A stretch of 64,000 bases of DNA from JALORV01 sp963791235. GTDB lineage: Bacteria; Pseudomonadota; Gammaproteobacteria; Burkholderiales; Burkholderiaceae_F. The position numbers and the translations under genes were made by a program. Every line of letters begins with the position of its first letter. Position 1 is the stretch's first letter. The notes beneath the pieces were generated by a model, which saw only the letters and a list, made by a program, of their open reading frames with translations, was not told where the DNA came from and did no database searches. The DNA is taken from contig CAWBRW010000013.1 in the NCBI GenBank assembly GCA_963791235.1, positions 186,001 through 250,000 of the forward strand. The letters are read 5' to 3'. This document shows, one piece after another, positions 10,674 to 18,950 of this stretch.

Positions 10674-12460
10674 ATGTCCAGCCTACGTCGCGCATGACGA
10701 ATCGGACTACGCACCGCCCGCCGAAGTGGCGGAGATGGAGCTCTACCATCCGAAGATCGTTCATCGGCAAGTACATCTGGAGCCAGGACGCGAAGGTCAT
10801 CGCGATCCAGTACGCGGTCACGGCGATCGGCATCGGCCTGGTGGCGCTGGTGCTGTCGTGGCTGATGCGGCTGCAGCTGGCGTTGCCGAACCAGTTCGCG
10901 TTCATCGATCCGCGCAACTACCTGCAGTTCGTCAGCATGCACGGGATGATCATGGTGATCTACCTGCTGACCGCGCTGTTCCTCGGCGGTTTCGGCAACT
11001 ACCTGATCCCGCTGATGGTCGGCGCGCGCGACATGGTGTTCCCGTACGTCAACATGCTGAGCTACTGGGTCTACCTGTTCGCCGTGCTGCTGCTGGTCGC
11101 GAGCTTCTTCGTCCCCGGCGGCCCGACCGGCGCCGGCTGGACCCTGTATCCGCCGCAGGCGATTCTCGACGGCACCCCGGGGGCGACCTGGGGAATCATC
11201 CTGATGCTCGTGTCGCTGGCGTTCTTCATCATCGGCTTCACGATGGGCGGCCTGAACTACGTGGTGACCGTGCTGCAGGCGCGCACGCGCGGCATGACGA
11301 TGATGCGGTTGCCGCTGACGATCTGGGGCATCTTCATGGCAACGGTCCTGGCGCTGCTCGCCTTTCCGGCGCTGTTCGTCAGCGCGATCATGATGATCCT
11401 CGACCTGACGCTCGGCACCAGCTTCTTCATGCCGGCCATCGTCTCCAAGGGCCAGCAACTCGGCCATTCCGGCGGCAGTCCGATACTGTTCCAGCATCTG
11501 TTCTGGTTCTTCGGACACCCCGAGGTCTACATCGTCGCGCTGCCGGCGTTCGGCATCGTCTCCGATCTCGATCAGCGATCCACGCCCGCAAGAACATCTT
11601 CGGCTACCGCATGATGGTCTGGGCGATCGTGGCGATCGGCGGACTGAGCTTCATCGTGTGGGCGCACCACATGTACGTCAGCGGCATGAATCCGTACTTC
11701 GGCTTCTTCTTCGCGACGACCACGCTGATCATCGCGATACCGACGGCCATCAAGGTCTACAACTGGGTGCTGACGCTGTGGCGCGGCGACATCCATCTCA
11801 CCGTGCCGATGCTGTTCGCGATCGGCTTCATCTTCACCTTCATCAATGGCGGGCTGACCGGACTTTTCCTCGGGCAACGTGGTCGTCGACCTGCCGCTGT
11901 CGGACACGATGTTCGTCGTCGCGCACTTCCACATGGTGATGGCGATCGCGCCGATCCTGGTCGTCTTCGGCGCCATCTACCACTGGTACCCGAAGATCAC
12001 CGGTCGCATGCTGAACGACACGCTGGGCCAGATCCACTTCTGGATCACGTTCGTCGGCAGCTACGCGATCTACTACCCGATGCACTACCTCGGGTTCATG
12101 GGGGTGCCGCGCCGCTACTACGCGATCGGCGGCACGAACTTCATACCGGAGTCAGCGCACTCGCTCAACGTCGCCATCACGGTCGCCGCGCTGGTCGTCG
12201 GCGCCGCGCAGATGCTGTTCCTCTACAACCTCATCTCGAGCTACTTCAAGGGCAGGCCGTCCGGCGGCAACCCGTGGAACGCCACGACGCTCGAATGGCA
12301 GACGCCGGAAACACCGCCGGCGCACGGCAACTTCGGCAAGGACCTGCCGGTCGTCTATCGCTGGGCCTACGACTACAGCGTGCCGGGCGTCAAGGACGAC
12401 TTCATACCGCAGAACGTACCGCCAGCCGACGTGGCTGCGGGCCGGTGGACCAAGTCCTGA
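10674..12460 (+). CDS. ctaD: Cytochrome c oxidase subunit I, frameshifted
   Basis: Haem-copper oxidase catalytic subunit (A-type). Visible landmarks are the low-spin haem ligand in FVSMHGMI, the Cu-B/cross-linked His-Tyr motif GHPEVYIV, the Cu-B pair in WAHHMYVSG, and the haem ligands in VVAHFHMVM. The start is ATG 10674. The reading shifts near 10684, 10756, 11570 and 11872; each is explained by one or two extra bases (for example GGG for GG in LFLGNVVVD). The C-terminal frame ends at 12460. It lies directly between subunits II and III and forms the proton-pumping O2-reducing core in the inner membrane. Confidence 0.9.
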
Positions 12461-12478
12461 CACAGCACGGACACGCGC

Positions 12479-13183
12479 ATGACCTATCACGCTGGTGTTC
12501 CTTGCGCTACTGATGGCCTCCGTCATTTGGTGGCTGGTCCGGCAGAGCGTCAACGTGCAGCCGTGGGTGGCCGAAGCGGGCGCCCAGGATGTGCACGGCG
12601 CAGTTCTGGCTCGCCCGGCCGCCAAGACTGCGCTATGGGTCTTTCTGGCCGTCGCGACGTCGCTCTTTGCGCTGTTCATCAGCGCGTATGCGATGCGCAT
12701 CAGTTTTGTCGACTGGCGCCCGCTGCCACAGCCACGGCTGCTGGCGCTCAACACGGCCGTGCTGGTCCTTGCCAGCGTCGCGATGCAGTGGGCCGTCTAC
12801 GCCGCGCCGCAGGCATGATCTGGCTGCGTTACGTACCCGGTCTGCTCGCCGGCGGCGTACTTACCGTCGCCTTCGTCGTCGGACAGCTGGCGGTCTGGAA
12901 GCAGTTGGGCGACGCGGGCTACTTCGTCGCGACCAGTGCGGCAACCGGATTCTTCTACCTGCTGACCGCAGTGCATGGCCTGCACGTCCTCGGCGGGCTG
13001 GTCGGCTGGAGCCGCACGGCCGCAGGGGCGTGGCGCGGGGCCACGGCGCCACAGACTGACATGAGTGTCGAGCTGTGCGCGATCTACTGGCACTTCCTGC
13101 TGGTTGTCTGGGTCGTGCTCTTTGCCGTGCTGGCGTCGAGTTACCTGGGGTTGTCGATCTGCTCGACGAGCGTTCCGTTGTGA
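12479..13183 (+). CDS. Haem-copper oxidase subunit III-like protein (first copy), frameshifted
   Basis: A polytopic membrane protein of the cytochrome oxidase subunit III family. The first half (VFLALLMASVIWWLV, then LWVFLAVATSLFALFIS) and the second half (LLAGGVLTVAFVVGQ, GLHVLGGLVGW, IYWHFLLVVWVVLF) lie in different frames. The start at 12479 reads as MTITLVFLALL after removing one base near 12484; a second change is needed near 12815. The AVHGLHVLGG and YWHFLLVVW motifs are those of the subunit III C-terminal helices. It follows ctaD by 18 bases and precedes another subunit III gene, so it is a paralogous or divergent subunit. Confidence 0.75.
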   Translation: MTYHAGVPCATDGLRHLVAGPAERQRAAVGGRSGRPGCARRSSGSPGRQDCAMGLSGRRDVALCAVHQRVCDAHQFCRLAPAATATAAGAQHGRAGPCQRRDAVGRLRRAAGMIWLRYVPGLLAGGVLTVAFVVGQLAVWKQLGDAGYFVATSAATGFFYLLTAVHGLHVLGGLVGWSRTAAGAWRGATAPQTDMSVELCAIYWHFLLVVWVVLFAVLASSYLGLSICSTSVPL

Positions 13184-13221
13184 CCCGCCGCGCCGACAGG
13201 CATCGGTAAGGAGATCTGAAC

Positions 13222-13945
13222 ATGGCGCCACATCAGGCAACCGGTACTGCGGCTTCCCTGCCCCCGGCCCAGGGTCTGCAGGGTGTCGTCGCGGACTTCT
13301 CCTCGGACCAGCGGGCGTTCAAGAACGTGCCCTGGGGCAAGCCGATGATGTGGATCTTCCTCGTCAGCGACACCTTCATCTTCGGCAGCTTCCTGATCTC
13401 GTACATGACGGTACGGATCTCGACGACGGTGCCGTGGCCGAATCCCAGCGAGGTGTTCTCGCTGACAGTCTTCGGCAACAACGTCCCGCTGCTGCTGATC
13501 GCGATCATGACCTTCGTGCTGATCAGCAGCAGCGGGACGATGGCCCTCGCGGTGAATTACGGCTATCGCCGGGACCGTCGCAAGACCTTCTTCCTGCTGC
13601 TGGCGACGGCGGCGCTGGGCGCGACCTTCGTCGGCATGCAGGCTTTCGAGTGGACCAAGCTGATCATGGAAGGCGTGCGGCCGTGGGGAAACCCGTGGGG
13701 AGCCGCACAGTTCGGCTCGGCGTTCTTCATGATCACCGGCTTTCACGGCACGCACGTGACGATCGGCGTCATCTTTCTGATCATCGTCGCCGATGAAGGT
13801 CTGGCGCGGCGATCTCGATCGCGAGCGCGCGGGATTCCTCACCGGTCGCCGAGGCAACTACGAGATCGTCGAGATCATGGGCCTGTACTGGCACTTCGTC
13901 GATCTGGTCTGGGTGTTCATCTTCGCTTTCTTCTATCTCTGGTAG
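13222..13945 (+). CDS. ctaE: Cytochrome c oxidase subunit III (second copy), frameshifted
   Basis: A second subunit III family protein. It has helices at MMWIFLVSDTFIFGSFL, VPLLLIAIMTFVLISSSG, FFLLLATAALGATFVGMQ and FFMITGFHGTHVTIGVIFL, and a final LYWHFVDLVWVFIFAF helix. The conserved Glu of the family (QAFEW) is present. One extra base near 13791 shifts the frame; removing it gives IVAMKVWRGDLDRERAG and a stop at 13943-13945. It is preceded by AAGGAG and followed after 20 bases by the subunit IV gene, in the usual oxidase operon order. Confidence 0.85.
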
Positions 13946-13965
13946 CGAACCGGGAGGGTTGGCAC

Positions 13966-14364
13966 ATGGCACATGCAGAGACTCATCATGCGCATGCCGA
14001 GGCTCAGCCTGGCGCGCACGTCCAGGGGCAGCAGCATCCGCTCGGCGTCTATTTCAAGATCTGGGGGCTGCTGTTCGTCCTCAGCATCGCGTCGTATCTC
14101 GTCGACTACTTCCACGTGCAGGGACTGCTCAGGTGGTCCCTGATCATCGTGTTCATGCTGCTGAAGGCGGGCCTGATCGTTGCTGTCTTCATGCACATGA
14201 TGTGGGAACGAATGGCGCTCGTTTACGCGATCGTCATTCCGCCGGTGCTCCTGCTGACGCTCGTGGGTATCGGAGCGCTTGACGGCAAATACACCTTCAC
14301 CACGCGCGGCACGTTCTTCGGTAACGAGGCGCCTGCGCCGGGCCCGGCCCCGCCAAAGCACTGA
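13966..14364 (+). CDS. Cytochrome c oxidase subunit IV family protein
   Basis: A 132-residue protein with a His-rich N-terminus (MAHAETHHAHAEAQ) and three hydrophobic helices (IWGLLFVLSIASYLV, WSLIIVFMLLKAGLIVAVFMH, LVYAIVIPPVLLLTLVGI). This pattern matches the bacterial subunit IV (CtaF/CyoD-like) family, which stabilises the oxidase. The start is ATG 13966 behind GGGAGGG. It is the last plus-strand gene of the caa3 cluster. Confidence 0.8.
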   Translation: MAHAETHHAHAEAQPGAHVQGQQHPLGVYFKIWGLLFVLSIASYLVDYFHVQGLLRWSLIIVFMLLKAGLIVAVFMHMMWERMALVYAIVIPPVLLLTLVGIGALDGKYTFTTRGTFFGNEAPAPGPAPPKH

Positions 14365-14397
14365 GCGGAGCGCCGCGGCAACGCTATCGGACGAGTT

Positions 14398-14937
14398 TCA
14401 GGCGTCGACGTGTCGCCCGCCGATGGCAAGCCACTGCTCGGCGAGGCGCCGGGCATCCTCCGCGGAGCGCGTCTTGACACCGGCGAGAATGCCGCCGTCG
14501 TGGATCTCAGCCTCGTATTGGCGTAGACGTTCCTCCGGAATACCCCAGTCCGCGAGCGCGCCAATTAGCCCTGCCGCGAGGCCGGTGGCCCCGGCGCCGG
14601 CGATTGCTGCGGCGATCGGGCCTGCGACCACAAGACCGATGCCCGAGAGCGCTACGGTCGTACCGACAGCGGCCAAGATCGGAATCAGGATGCTGATCCG
14701 TCCGCCCTTCGGGCCACCCAGTTCACCGCCTTCCGCAGCCTTGCGCGCGAGGTCCGTATCGATCGGCCGGTCTTCGGAAAAGTACCGCTTGCGAGTCTCG
14801 TCCGACATGACGACATTGATGTCGCCCTTGTCGTAGCCGAATCCGGTGGCCGCCTGGTAGGCGCGCTCGACGCTCGCGCCGTCGCTGAATATTCCGGTGA
14901 CCATTTTCCGGCCGCCGTTGGATGCCTTGTCGGTCAT
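14398..14937 (-). CDS. General-stress-protein-like membrane protein
   Basis: A 179-residue protein. The N-terminal ~50 residues (VTGIFSDGASVERAYQAATGFGYDKGDINVVM) resemble the alpha/beta domain of the general stress protein 17M family. They are followed by a long Ala/Gly-rich hydrophobic stretch (about residues 83-128) that probably spans the membrane. The C-terminal part, GALADWGIPEERLRQYEAEI, recurs in similar stress proteins. Function unknown. It is convergent with the oxidase operon and separated from it by 33 bases. Confidence 0.6.
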   Translation of the reverse strand: MTDKASNGGRKMVTGIFSDGASVERAYQAATGFGYDKGDINVVMSDETRKRYFSEDRPIDTDLARKAAEGGELGGPKGGRISILIPILAAVGTTVALSGIGLVVAGPIAAAIAGAGATGLAAGLIGALADWGIPEERLRQYEAEIHDGGILAGVKTRSAEDARRLAEQWLAIGGRHVDA

Positions 14938-15032
14938 CGCGCTTCCTCGAGCCGGGAATTGCTCCCGTGTATCAAGGAAGGAGCAAGCGATGCACCCGCC
15001 GGCCTAACTGAACTGACACCGGCACGAGGCTG

Positions 15033-15057
15033 CCGGTAGTGGTACTCCCGCTACCGG
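15033..15057. other. Hairpin in intergenic space
   Basis: CCGGTAG (15033-15039) and CTACCGG (15051-15057) form a 7-bp perfect stem with an 11-base loop just beyond the stop of the minus-strand gene at 15082. No T-run follows on either strand, so it is not a canonical terminator. Confidence 0.4.
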
Positions 15058-15081
15058 GTGGCGACTGCAGAGTTCAGCGCG

Positions 15082-15645
15082 TTACAAGGCGTGCCGAACG
15101 ATTCCCAGCTTCTGCTGCAGGCTGACTATCCAGTGCTGTGTGGAGACGCCGGTACCGGCCAACTCAACCCCCGGATGGGCAGTGAGCAGCTTCTCCAGGA
15201 TCGGTTCCTGGCTGGGCTCGAGGTCGACAAGGAAAATATGCTTGCCGTCCTTCAGTGCCTGCTCGAAGCGCGTGAAGTTGTGATTCGGGCGCTGAATCCC
15301 CGACAAGCCACCTTCCCAGGTGCAGAACCCCAGCAGCATCACGGCCAGGAAGATGAACGGCACCCAGCCGGCCGCGGTTTGGGTCCAGCCCGCAAAGTAG
15401 GCCACCGCAAGCACCAGCACGAAGGCAGCCAGGCCAACGAGCGCACCCCGGGTCGTCGAATGAACCAGATCGCTCTTCATGAACGACCGGACACTGTTCA
15501 GATGCTCATGGCTCGACGCATCCGCATCGTTGGCGCTGAGCACATGAATCTGAGGTCTGGAGACGCCGGCGGCCTCCAGCTGCTCCTCGAAGAGTTCAAG
15601 ATCGTCGAGGCTGTTACTGATGAAGTAGTGGCGCAGCATTTTCAT
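15082..15645 (-). CDS. Conserved two-helix membrane protein of unknown function
   Basis: A 187-residue protein. A soluble N-terminal part (MLRHYFISNSLDDLELFEEQLE, then PQIHVLSAND) is followed by two adjacent transmembrane helices (GALVGLAAFVLVLAVAYFAG and AGWVPFIFLAVMLLGF) and a soluble tail (GKHIFLVDLEPSQEPIL). The layout, with an alpha/beta domain around central helices, is like that of the stress-related protein encoded next to it at 14398. The start is ATG 15645, five bases after GGAGG. No enzymatic motif is visible. Confidence 0.65.
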   Translation of the reverse strand: MKMLRHYFISNSLDDLELFEEQLEAAGVSRPQIHVLSANDADASSHEHLNSVRSFMKSDLVHSTTRGALVGLAAFVLVLAVAYFAGWTQTAAGWVPFIFLAVMLLGFCTWEGGLSGIQRPNHNFTRFEQALKDGKHIFLVDLEPSQEPILEKLLTAHPGVELAGTGVSTQHWIVSLQQKLGIVRHAL

Positions 15646-15703
15646 CGTTTCCTCCGTCCATCGCTTGTCGTCGGGGCAATCGTCGTGCACAGGGAACAGG
15701 AAC

Positions 15704-16660
15704 TCAGAGCAGTCTCGTGAAAAGCAGCATTGTCACGGCTTCCATCATGGCCGCGCCGTAGTGATCGATCAGTAGCAGGCCGAAGAGCGCGGCGAGGTAA
15801 TTGATCGAAAAGCGAAACGTCTGTCGCGCCAACGCATCGCTGTACTTCAGGTGCAGGCGCCAGGCGTAGGCGATGAACCGGATGTTCAGTGCAGTGGCTC
15901 CAAGCGCGTACAGCGGTCCGCTCAATCCGGTTGCATAAGGCAGCAGCGCAACGATCGCCAGGACGAGCGTGTAGGCAAGAATGCTCTTGCGCGTGTAGGC
16001 GCTGCCGTGCGTGACCGGCAGCATCGGAATTCCGGCCTTCGCGTATTCAGTCTCCCGGTAGAGCGCCAGAGACCAGAAGTGAGGCGGGGTCCAGATGAAG
16101 ACGATCAGGAAGAGAGTCATGGCCTCGGGCGACAGGGCGCCAGTGACGGCGGTCCAGCCGAGCACGGGTGGCGCGGCTCCCGCTGCCCCACCGATGACGA
16201 TGTTCTGGGGTGTGAGCGGCTTAAGGAAGATCGTGTAGACGACCGAGTAGCCGACAAGTGCGAATAGCGTAAGCACTGCGGTCAACGTATTGACGCCGAA
16301 GGCCAGGATCGCCGTCGAGAGCACAGCGAGCGCCCCGGCGAAGACAACCGCCTGTGTCGCGGACAGCTGATGCCTGGGCAAGGGCCGAGCGCGGGTGCGC
16401 GCCATGATCGCGTCGGCGCGGCGATCCAGCACGTGGTTGAACGCTGCGGCGGAGCCGGCGGCCAGCGCAATTCCCAGCGTCGCCAGCATGATGATCTGTG
16501 GTGTGGCCGGTGCGGGCGTGGCCAGCAGCATGCCAACCACGGCCGTGAAAACAATCAGCAGGACGACGCGCGGCTTCGTTAGTTCAAAGTAGGCGGCCCA
16601 CCGGAGGCCGAGTCGACTCGGACGAAGCGCAGGCGCAACAACCGCGTGCGGCACCTTCAT
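15704..16660 (-). CDS. ctaB: Protohaem IX farnesyltransferase (haem O synthase)
   Basis: A UbiA-family integral membrane prenyltransferase of 318 residues that adds a farnesyl group to haem b to make haem O, the precursor of the haem a used by the caa3 oxidase encoded upstream. The first Asp-rich site is Asn75-x3-Asp79-x3-Asp83 (NHVLDRRAD), and the family sequences FELTKPRV, KPLTPQN and WTPPHFW are all present. Its presence next to the oxidase genes fits an oxidase assembly role; ctaA and ctaG were not found in the window. Confidence 0.93.
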   Translation of the reverse strand: MKVPHAVVAPALRPSRLGLRWAAYFELTKPRVVLLIVFTAVVGMLLATPAPATPQIIMLATLGIALAAGSAAAFNHVLDRRADAIMARTRARPLPRHQLSATQAVVFAGALAVLSTAILAFGVNTLTAVLTLFALVGYSVVYTIFLKPLTPQNIVIGGAAGAAPPVLGWTAVTGALSPEAMTLFLIVFIWTPPHFWSLALYRETEYAKAGIPMLPVTHGSAYTRKSILAYTLVLAIVALLPYATGLSGPLYALGATALNIRFIAYAWRLHLKYSDALARQTFRFSINYLAALFGLLLIDHYGAAMMEAVTMLLFTRLL

Positions 16661-16973
16661 CGCGCTGTCAGGGGCACGATCTGCAGTGGCCTCGCAATTG
16701 CTGCGAGGTGTTGCCCTTGGTGCACTCCTGCGCTTCCTGTTTCACGATGGATGTAACGGAGCACGTTACTTGAATGGCTTTTCATCGGCAATGGATATGC
16801 TGGGTATATCGCCCTGCTGCAATGCGGAAAAAAACTGGCACAGGCATGGTCTTGGCTTGTCGGGTGCTACGGCGGCGCGTAGAAGTCCTGCGAAGTCCGC
16901 ACCTTGGTCATGAATCGGTGCCCTCTTGTCCATCTCCGTACTCACACACCACCAGCCTGATCGGGAGGCAGTC
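16661..16973. other. Intergenic region with an inverted repeat
   Basis: Region between ctaB (minus) and a membrane protein gene (plus). Short open frames here have no recognisable features. It holds a perfect inverted repeat, GTAACG-N5-CGTTAC, at 16753-16769, a candidate operator for either divergent gene. Nothing else was recognised. Confidence 0.5.
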
Positions 16974-17489
16974 ATGATGCAGCTTCAATCGCGAGAACGT
17001 CACGCAGGGGACTGGCCTGCTGCAGCCGTTGCGGGGTTCGGCGCAGGCGCCATCCTGATGGTGCTGGATCTGTTCTGGTCCATTGCCGTGACCGGGTCAG
17101 GTCCGTGGGCTGCCCCGCGCATGATCGCGGCCATCTTTATGGGACCGGAAGTGCTGCAGTCGTCCGAGTTCAGCTTGAGTGTGGTGACGATCGCACTTAT
17201 CGCCCACTACGCCTTGGGCGTCGTCGGCGGCATGGTGTTCGCGGCAATCTGTGCGCCGCTGCGCCTTGATGCAAACCTGGCTCGTGCCGTCCTGGCCGGC
17301 GCCGCGTTTGGCCTCGCGCTTTACTTCATCAACTTTTACGCAGTGGCCAGCGTCTTTCCGTGGTTCGTCGAGGTCCGCGGCTGGTTAGCGCTCCTGATTA
17401 ACCTGGTCTTCGGCGTTTCCGCGGCGGTGCTGTACTGGAAGCTGCAACGGCGCGGCGACGCACACCAGGGGCTGCAGGAAGCGCTCTAG
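16974..17489 (+). CDS. Conserved membrane protein of unknown function
   Basis: A 171-residue protein with four or five predicted transmembrane helices (AAVAGFGAGAILMVLDLFW, VVTIALIAHYALGVVGGMVF, AVLAGAAFGLALYFINFYAV, LALLINLVFGVSAAVLYW). It starts at ATG 16974, six bases after GGGAGG. The amphipathic RLDANLARAVLAGAAFG segment resembles bacterial YagU-like membrane proteins, but I do not recognise the family securely. No operon partner is evident. Confidence 0.65.
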   Translation: MMQLQSRERHAGDWPAAAVAGFGAGAILMVLDLFWSIAVTGSGPWAAPRMIAAIFMGPEVLQSSEFSLSVVTIALIAHYALGVVGGMVFAAICAPLRLDANLARAVLAGAAFGLALYFINFYAVASVFPWFVEVRGWLALLINLVFGVSAAVLYWKLQRRGDAHQGLQEAL

Positions 17490-17643
17490 CCGCGCGCCAT
17501 TCTCCGGATGGCAATAGTCGAGCGGCACGCTCGCTAGCGGTGGCGAGAGTGACAGCGTGGTGGTCCTAGCGTCTCGCTGCGAGGTGCGGCGGCGACCGCG
17601 AGCTGACGCGTGTCGGCCCCGTTTACATTCGTCTGCGCAAGAC

Positions 17644-17665
17644 ATCCTTAAGGATGATCTTAAGC
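17644..17665. promoter_or_regulatory. Tandem palindromes, putative enhancer-binding-protein site
   Basis: The 12-bp perfect palindrome ATCCTTAAGGAT (17644-17655) is followed by a second CTTAAG palindrome (17659-17664); the centres are 12 bp apart. They lie about 70 bp upstream of a sigma-54-type promoter, the usual distance for an upstream activating sequence. The activator is unknown; in PEP-CTERM organisms a PrsR-type regulator is a candidate. Confidence 0.5.
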
Positions 17666-17725
17666 GTCACCTTCTCGCCTATTAGTTAAAAAAAATCAAC
17701 GGCTTGACCCAACGGAACCAGCAAC

Positions 17726-17740
17726 TGGCGCGACTTTTGC
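17726..17740 (+). promoter_or_regulatory. Putative sigma-54 (RpoN) promoter
   Basis: TGGCGCG-N4-TTGC has the invariant GG (17727-17728) and GC (17739-17740) separated by exactly 10 bases, matching the -24/-12 consensus TGGCACG-N4-TTGC with one change. It is 68 bases upstream of the vWA/PEP-CTERM gene start and on the same strand. Confidence 0.7.
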
Positions 17741-17807
17741 GTAGTGCGACGTCGCACCGGATGACCTCGATGGTCGGGGCGTCAGAGCAGTGCTGGAAAG
17801 GCAATAC

Positions 17808-18887
17808 ATGTTCCTTACGAGATCACTTCCGGCCCTGCGATGGGCCAGGGCGATCGCCGCGGGGGCCCTTGGTTTAGCGGCCACCGTAGCGAACGCCGAC
17901 TCGATATCTCCCACCAGTTACGCTGCCGACCTAGGCGTCGGCGACAGCGTCACGGTCCGCAAAACGGTAACGGTGACGAGTGAGCCGACCACGGCAGTCG
18001 TCGACGTGGTATTCCTGTTCGACATCACCGGAAGCATGGGCGGAGCGATCGCCGGCGCGAAGGCGTCCGCCGCCAGCATCCTTACCAGCCTGTCTTCGTT
18101 GGGCAGCGTTCAAAGTTCGACGGGCTGGTACGCTGACCCGACGTTCGACGGCACCAAGTCGCCGATGACGGGGACGAATGCCGTGACGATCGCGGCGATC
18201 AACTCGCTGGGTGCGTGCGACAGCGGCTCCGGGTTCGACGGTGGCCTCTGCGGCGGTGATACACCGGAAAAAATGTACGCCGGCATCGTCGACGCGACGA
18301 ACAGCACCGCCTGGCGCGACGGCTCTAACCGGTTCATCATCGTACTTGGGGACGCTGCCAATAAGCCACCACCGGATGCCGCCGTCACCAATGCCGCGCT
18401 GACGGACAAGGATGTCGAAGTGATCGGGATCAACTTTGGCGCGATCGGCCCGTCCATCACGGCCCTCGGCGGAACGACGTATGCGTCGTCGACGTCCCCG
18501 GACGACATCGCGGATGCCATCATCGAAGGCATCACGTCGTCATTCGAAGAGTATTCGACGGTGACGGTCAACGACCTGAACAGCGGAATGCCGGAGATCG
18601 GCGTGTCAACGGTCTGCGTGTCAGCCAACATCGGCGCGTGCGTCGGGCCGAACGCAGTTGGCGAATACGACCGGTCCGTCGATCGCACCTTCGAGTTCGA
18701 CGTGACGTTCACGCGGCTGGCGTTGGGTGAAGCTTCCTTCAATTCATTCGCACTCGTCGACCGTAGCATCGTCGCTACGGAAGCCGATTGCTTCGACTGC
18801 CGCAAGGTTCCCGAGCCGGGAACTCTGGCGCTGCTCGCAGTCGGTCTGCTCGGCTTGGGCGCAATGCGCCGTCGCGCCGAGGACTGA
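17808..18887 (+). CDS. Secreted vWA-domain PEP-CTERM protein
   Basis: A 359-residue exported protein. A signal peptide (about residues 1-30, ending ANA) is followed by a von Willebrand A domain. Its MIDAS loop begins at Asp72 as DITGSM, a Thr variant of DxSxS, and a metal-binding Asp is likely in VLGDAANK. The C-terminus carries VPEPGTLALLAVG, a hydrophobic helix and RRRAED, which is the PEP-CTERM sorting signal cleaved by exosortase. The protein should be anchored or released at the outer surface and linked to exopolysaccharide. The ATG at 17808 was preferred over the upstream GTG (17790) because GGAAAGG precedes it. Transcription is probably sigma-54 dependent. No exosortase gene is in the window. 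Confidence 0.85.
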   Translation: MFLTRSLPALRWARAIAAGALGLAATVANADSISPTSYAADLGVGDSVTVRKTVTVTSEPTTAVVDVVFLFDITGSMGGAIAGAKASAASILTSLSSLGSVQSSTGWYADPTFDGTKSPMTGTNAVTIAAINSLGACDSGSGFDGGLCGGDTPEKMYAGIVDATNSTAWRDGSNRFIIVLGDAANKPPPDAAVTNAALTDKDVEVIGINFGAIGPSITALGGTTYASSTSPDDIADAIIEGITSSFEEYSTVTVNDLNSGMPEIGVSTVCVSANIGACVGPNAVGEYDRSVDRTFEFDVTFTRLALGEASFNSFALVDRSIVATEADCFDCRKVPEPGTLALLAVGLLGLGAMRRRAED

Positions 18888-18914
18888 TGTTGTAGGGCTT
18901 CAGTGCTTCGCAGG

Positions 18915-18940
18915 AAAGCGGCCTTCGGGCCGCTTTTCTT
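18915..18940 (+). terminator. Rho-independent terminator
   Basis: AAAGCGGCC, a TTCG tetraloop and GGCCGCTTT form a perfect stem followed by a short T-rich run. It lies 28 bases after the vWA gene stop and before the convergent TPR gene stop, so it may work in both directions. Confidence 0.85.
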
Positions 18941-18950
18941 ATGGCTTCGC

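Noticed and set aside
12479..13183. Two separate small membrane proteins
   Set aside because: Both halves match consecutive parts of subunit III, and an extra base explains the frame change, so they are one gene.
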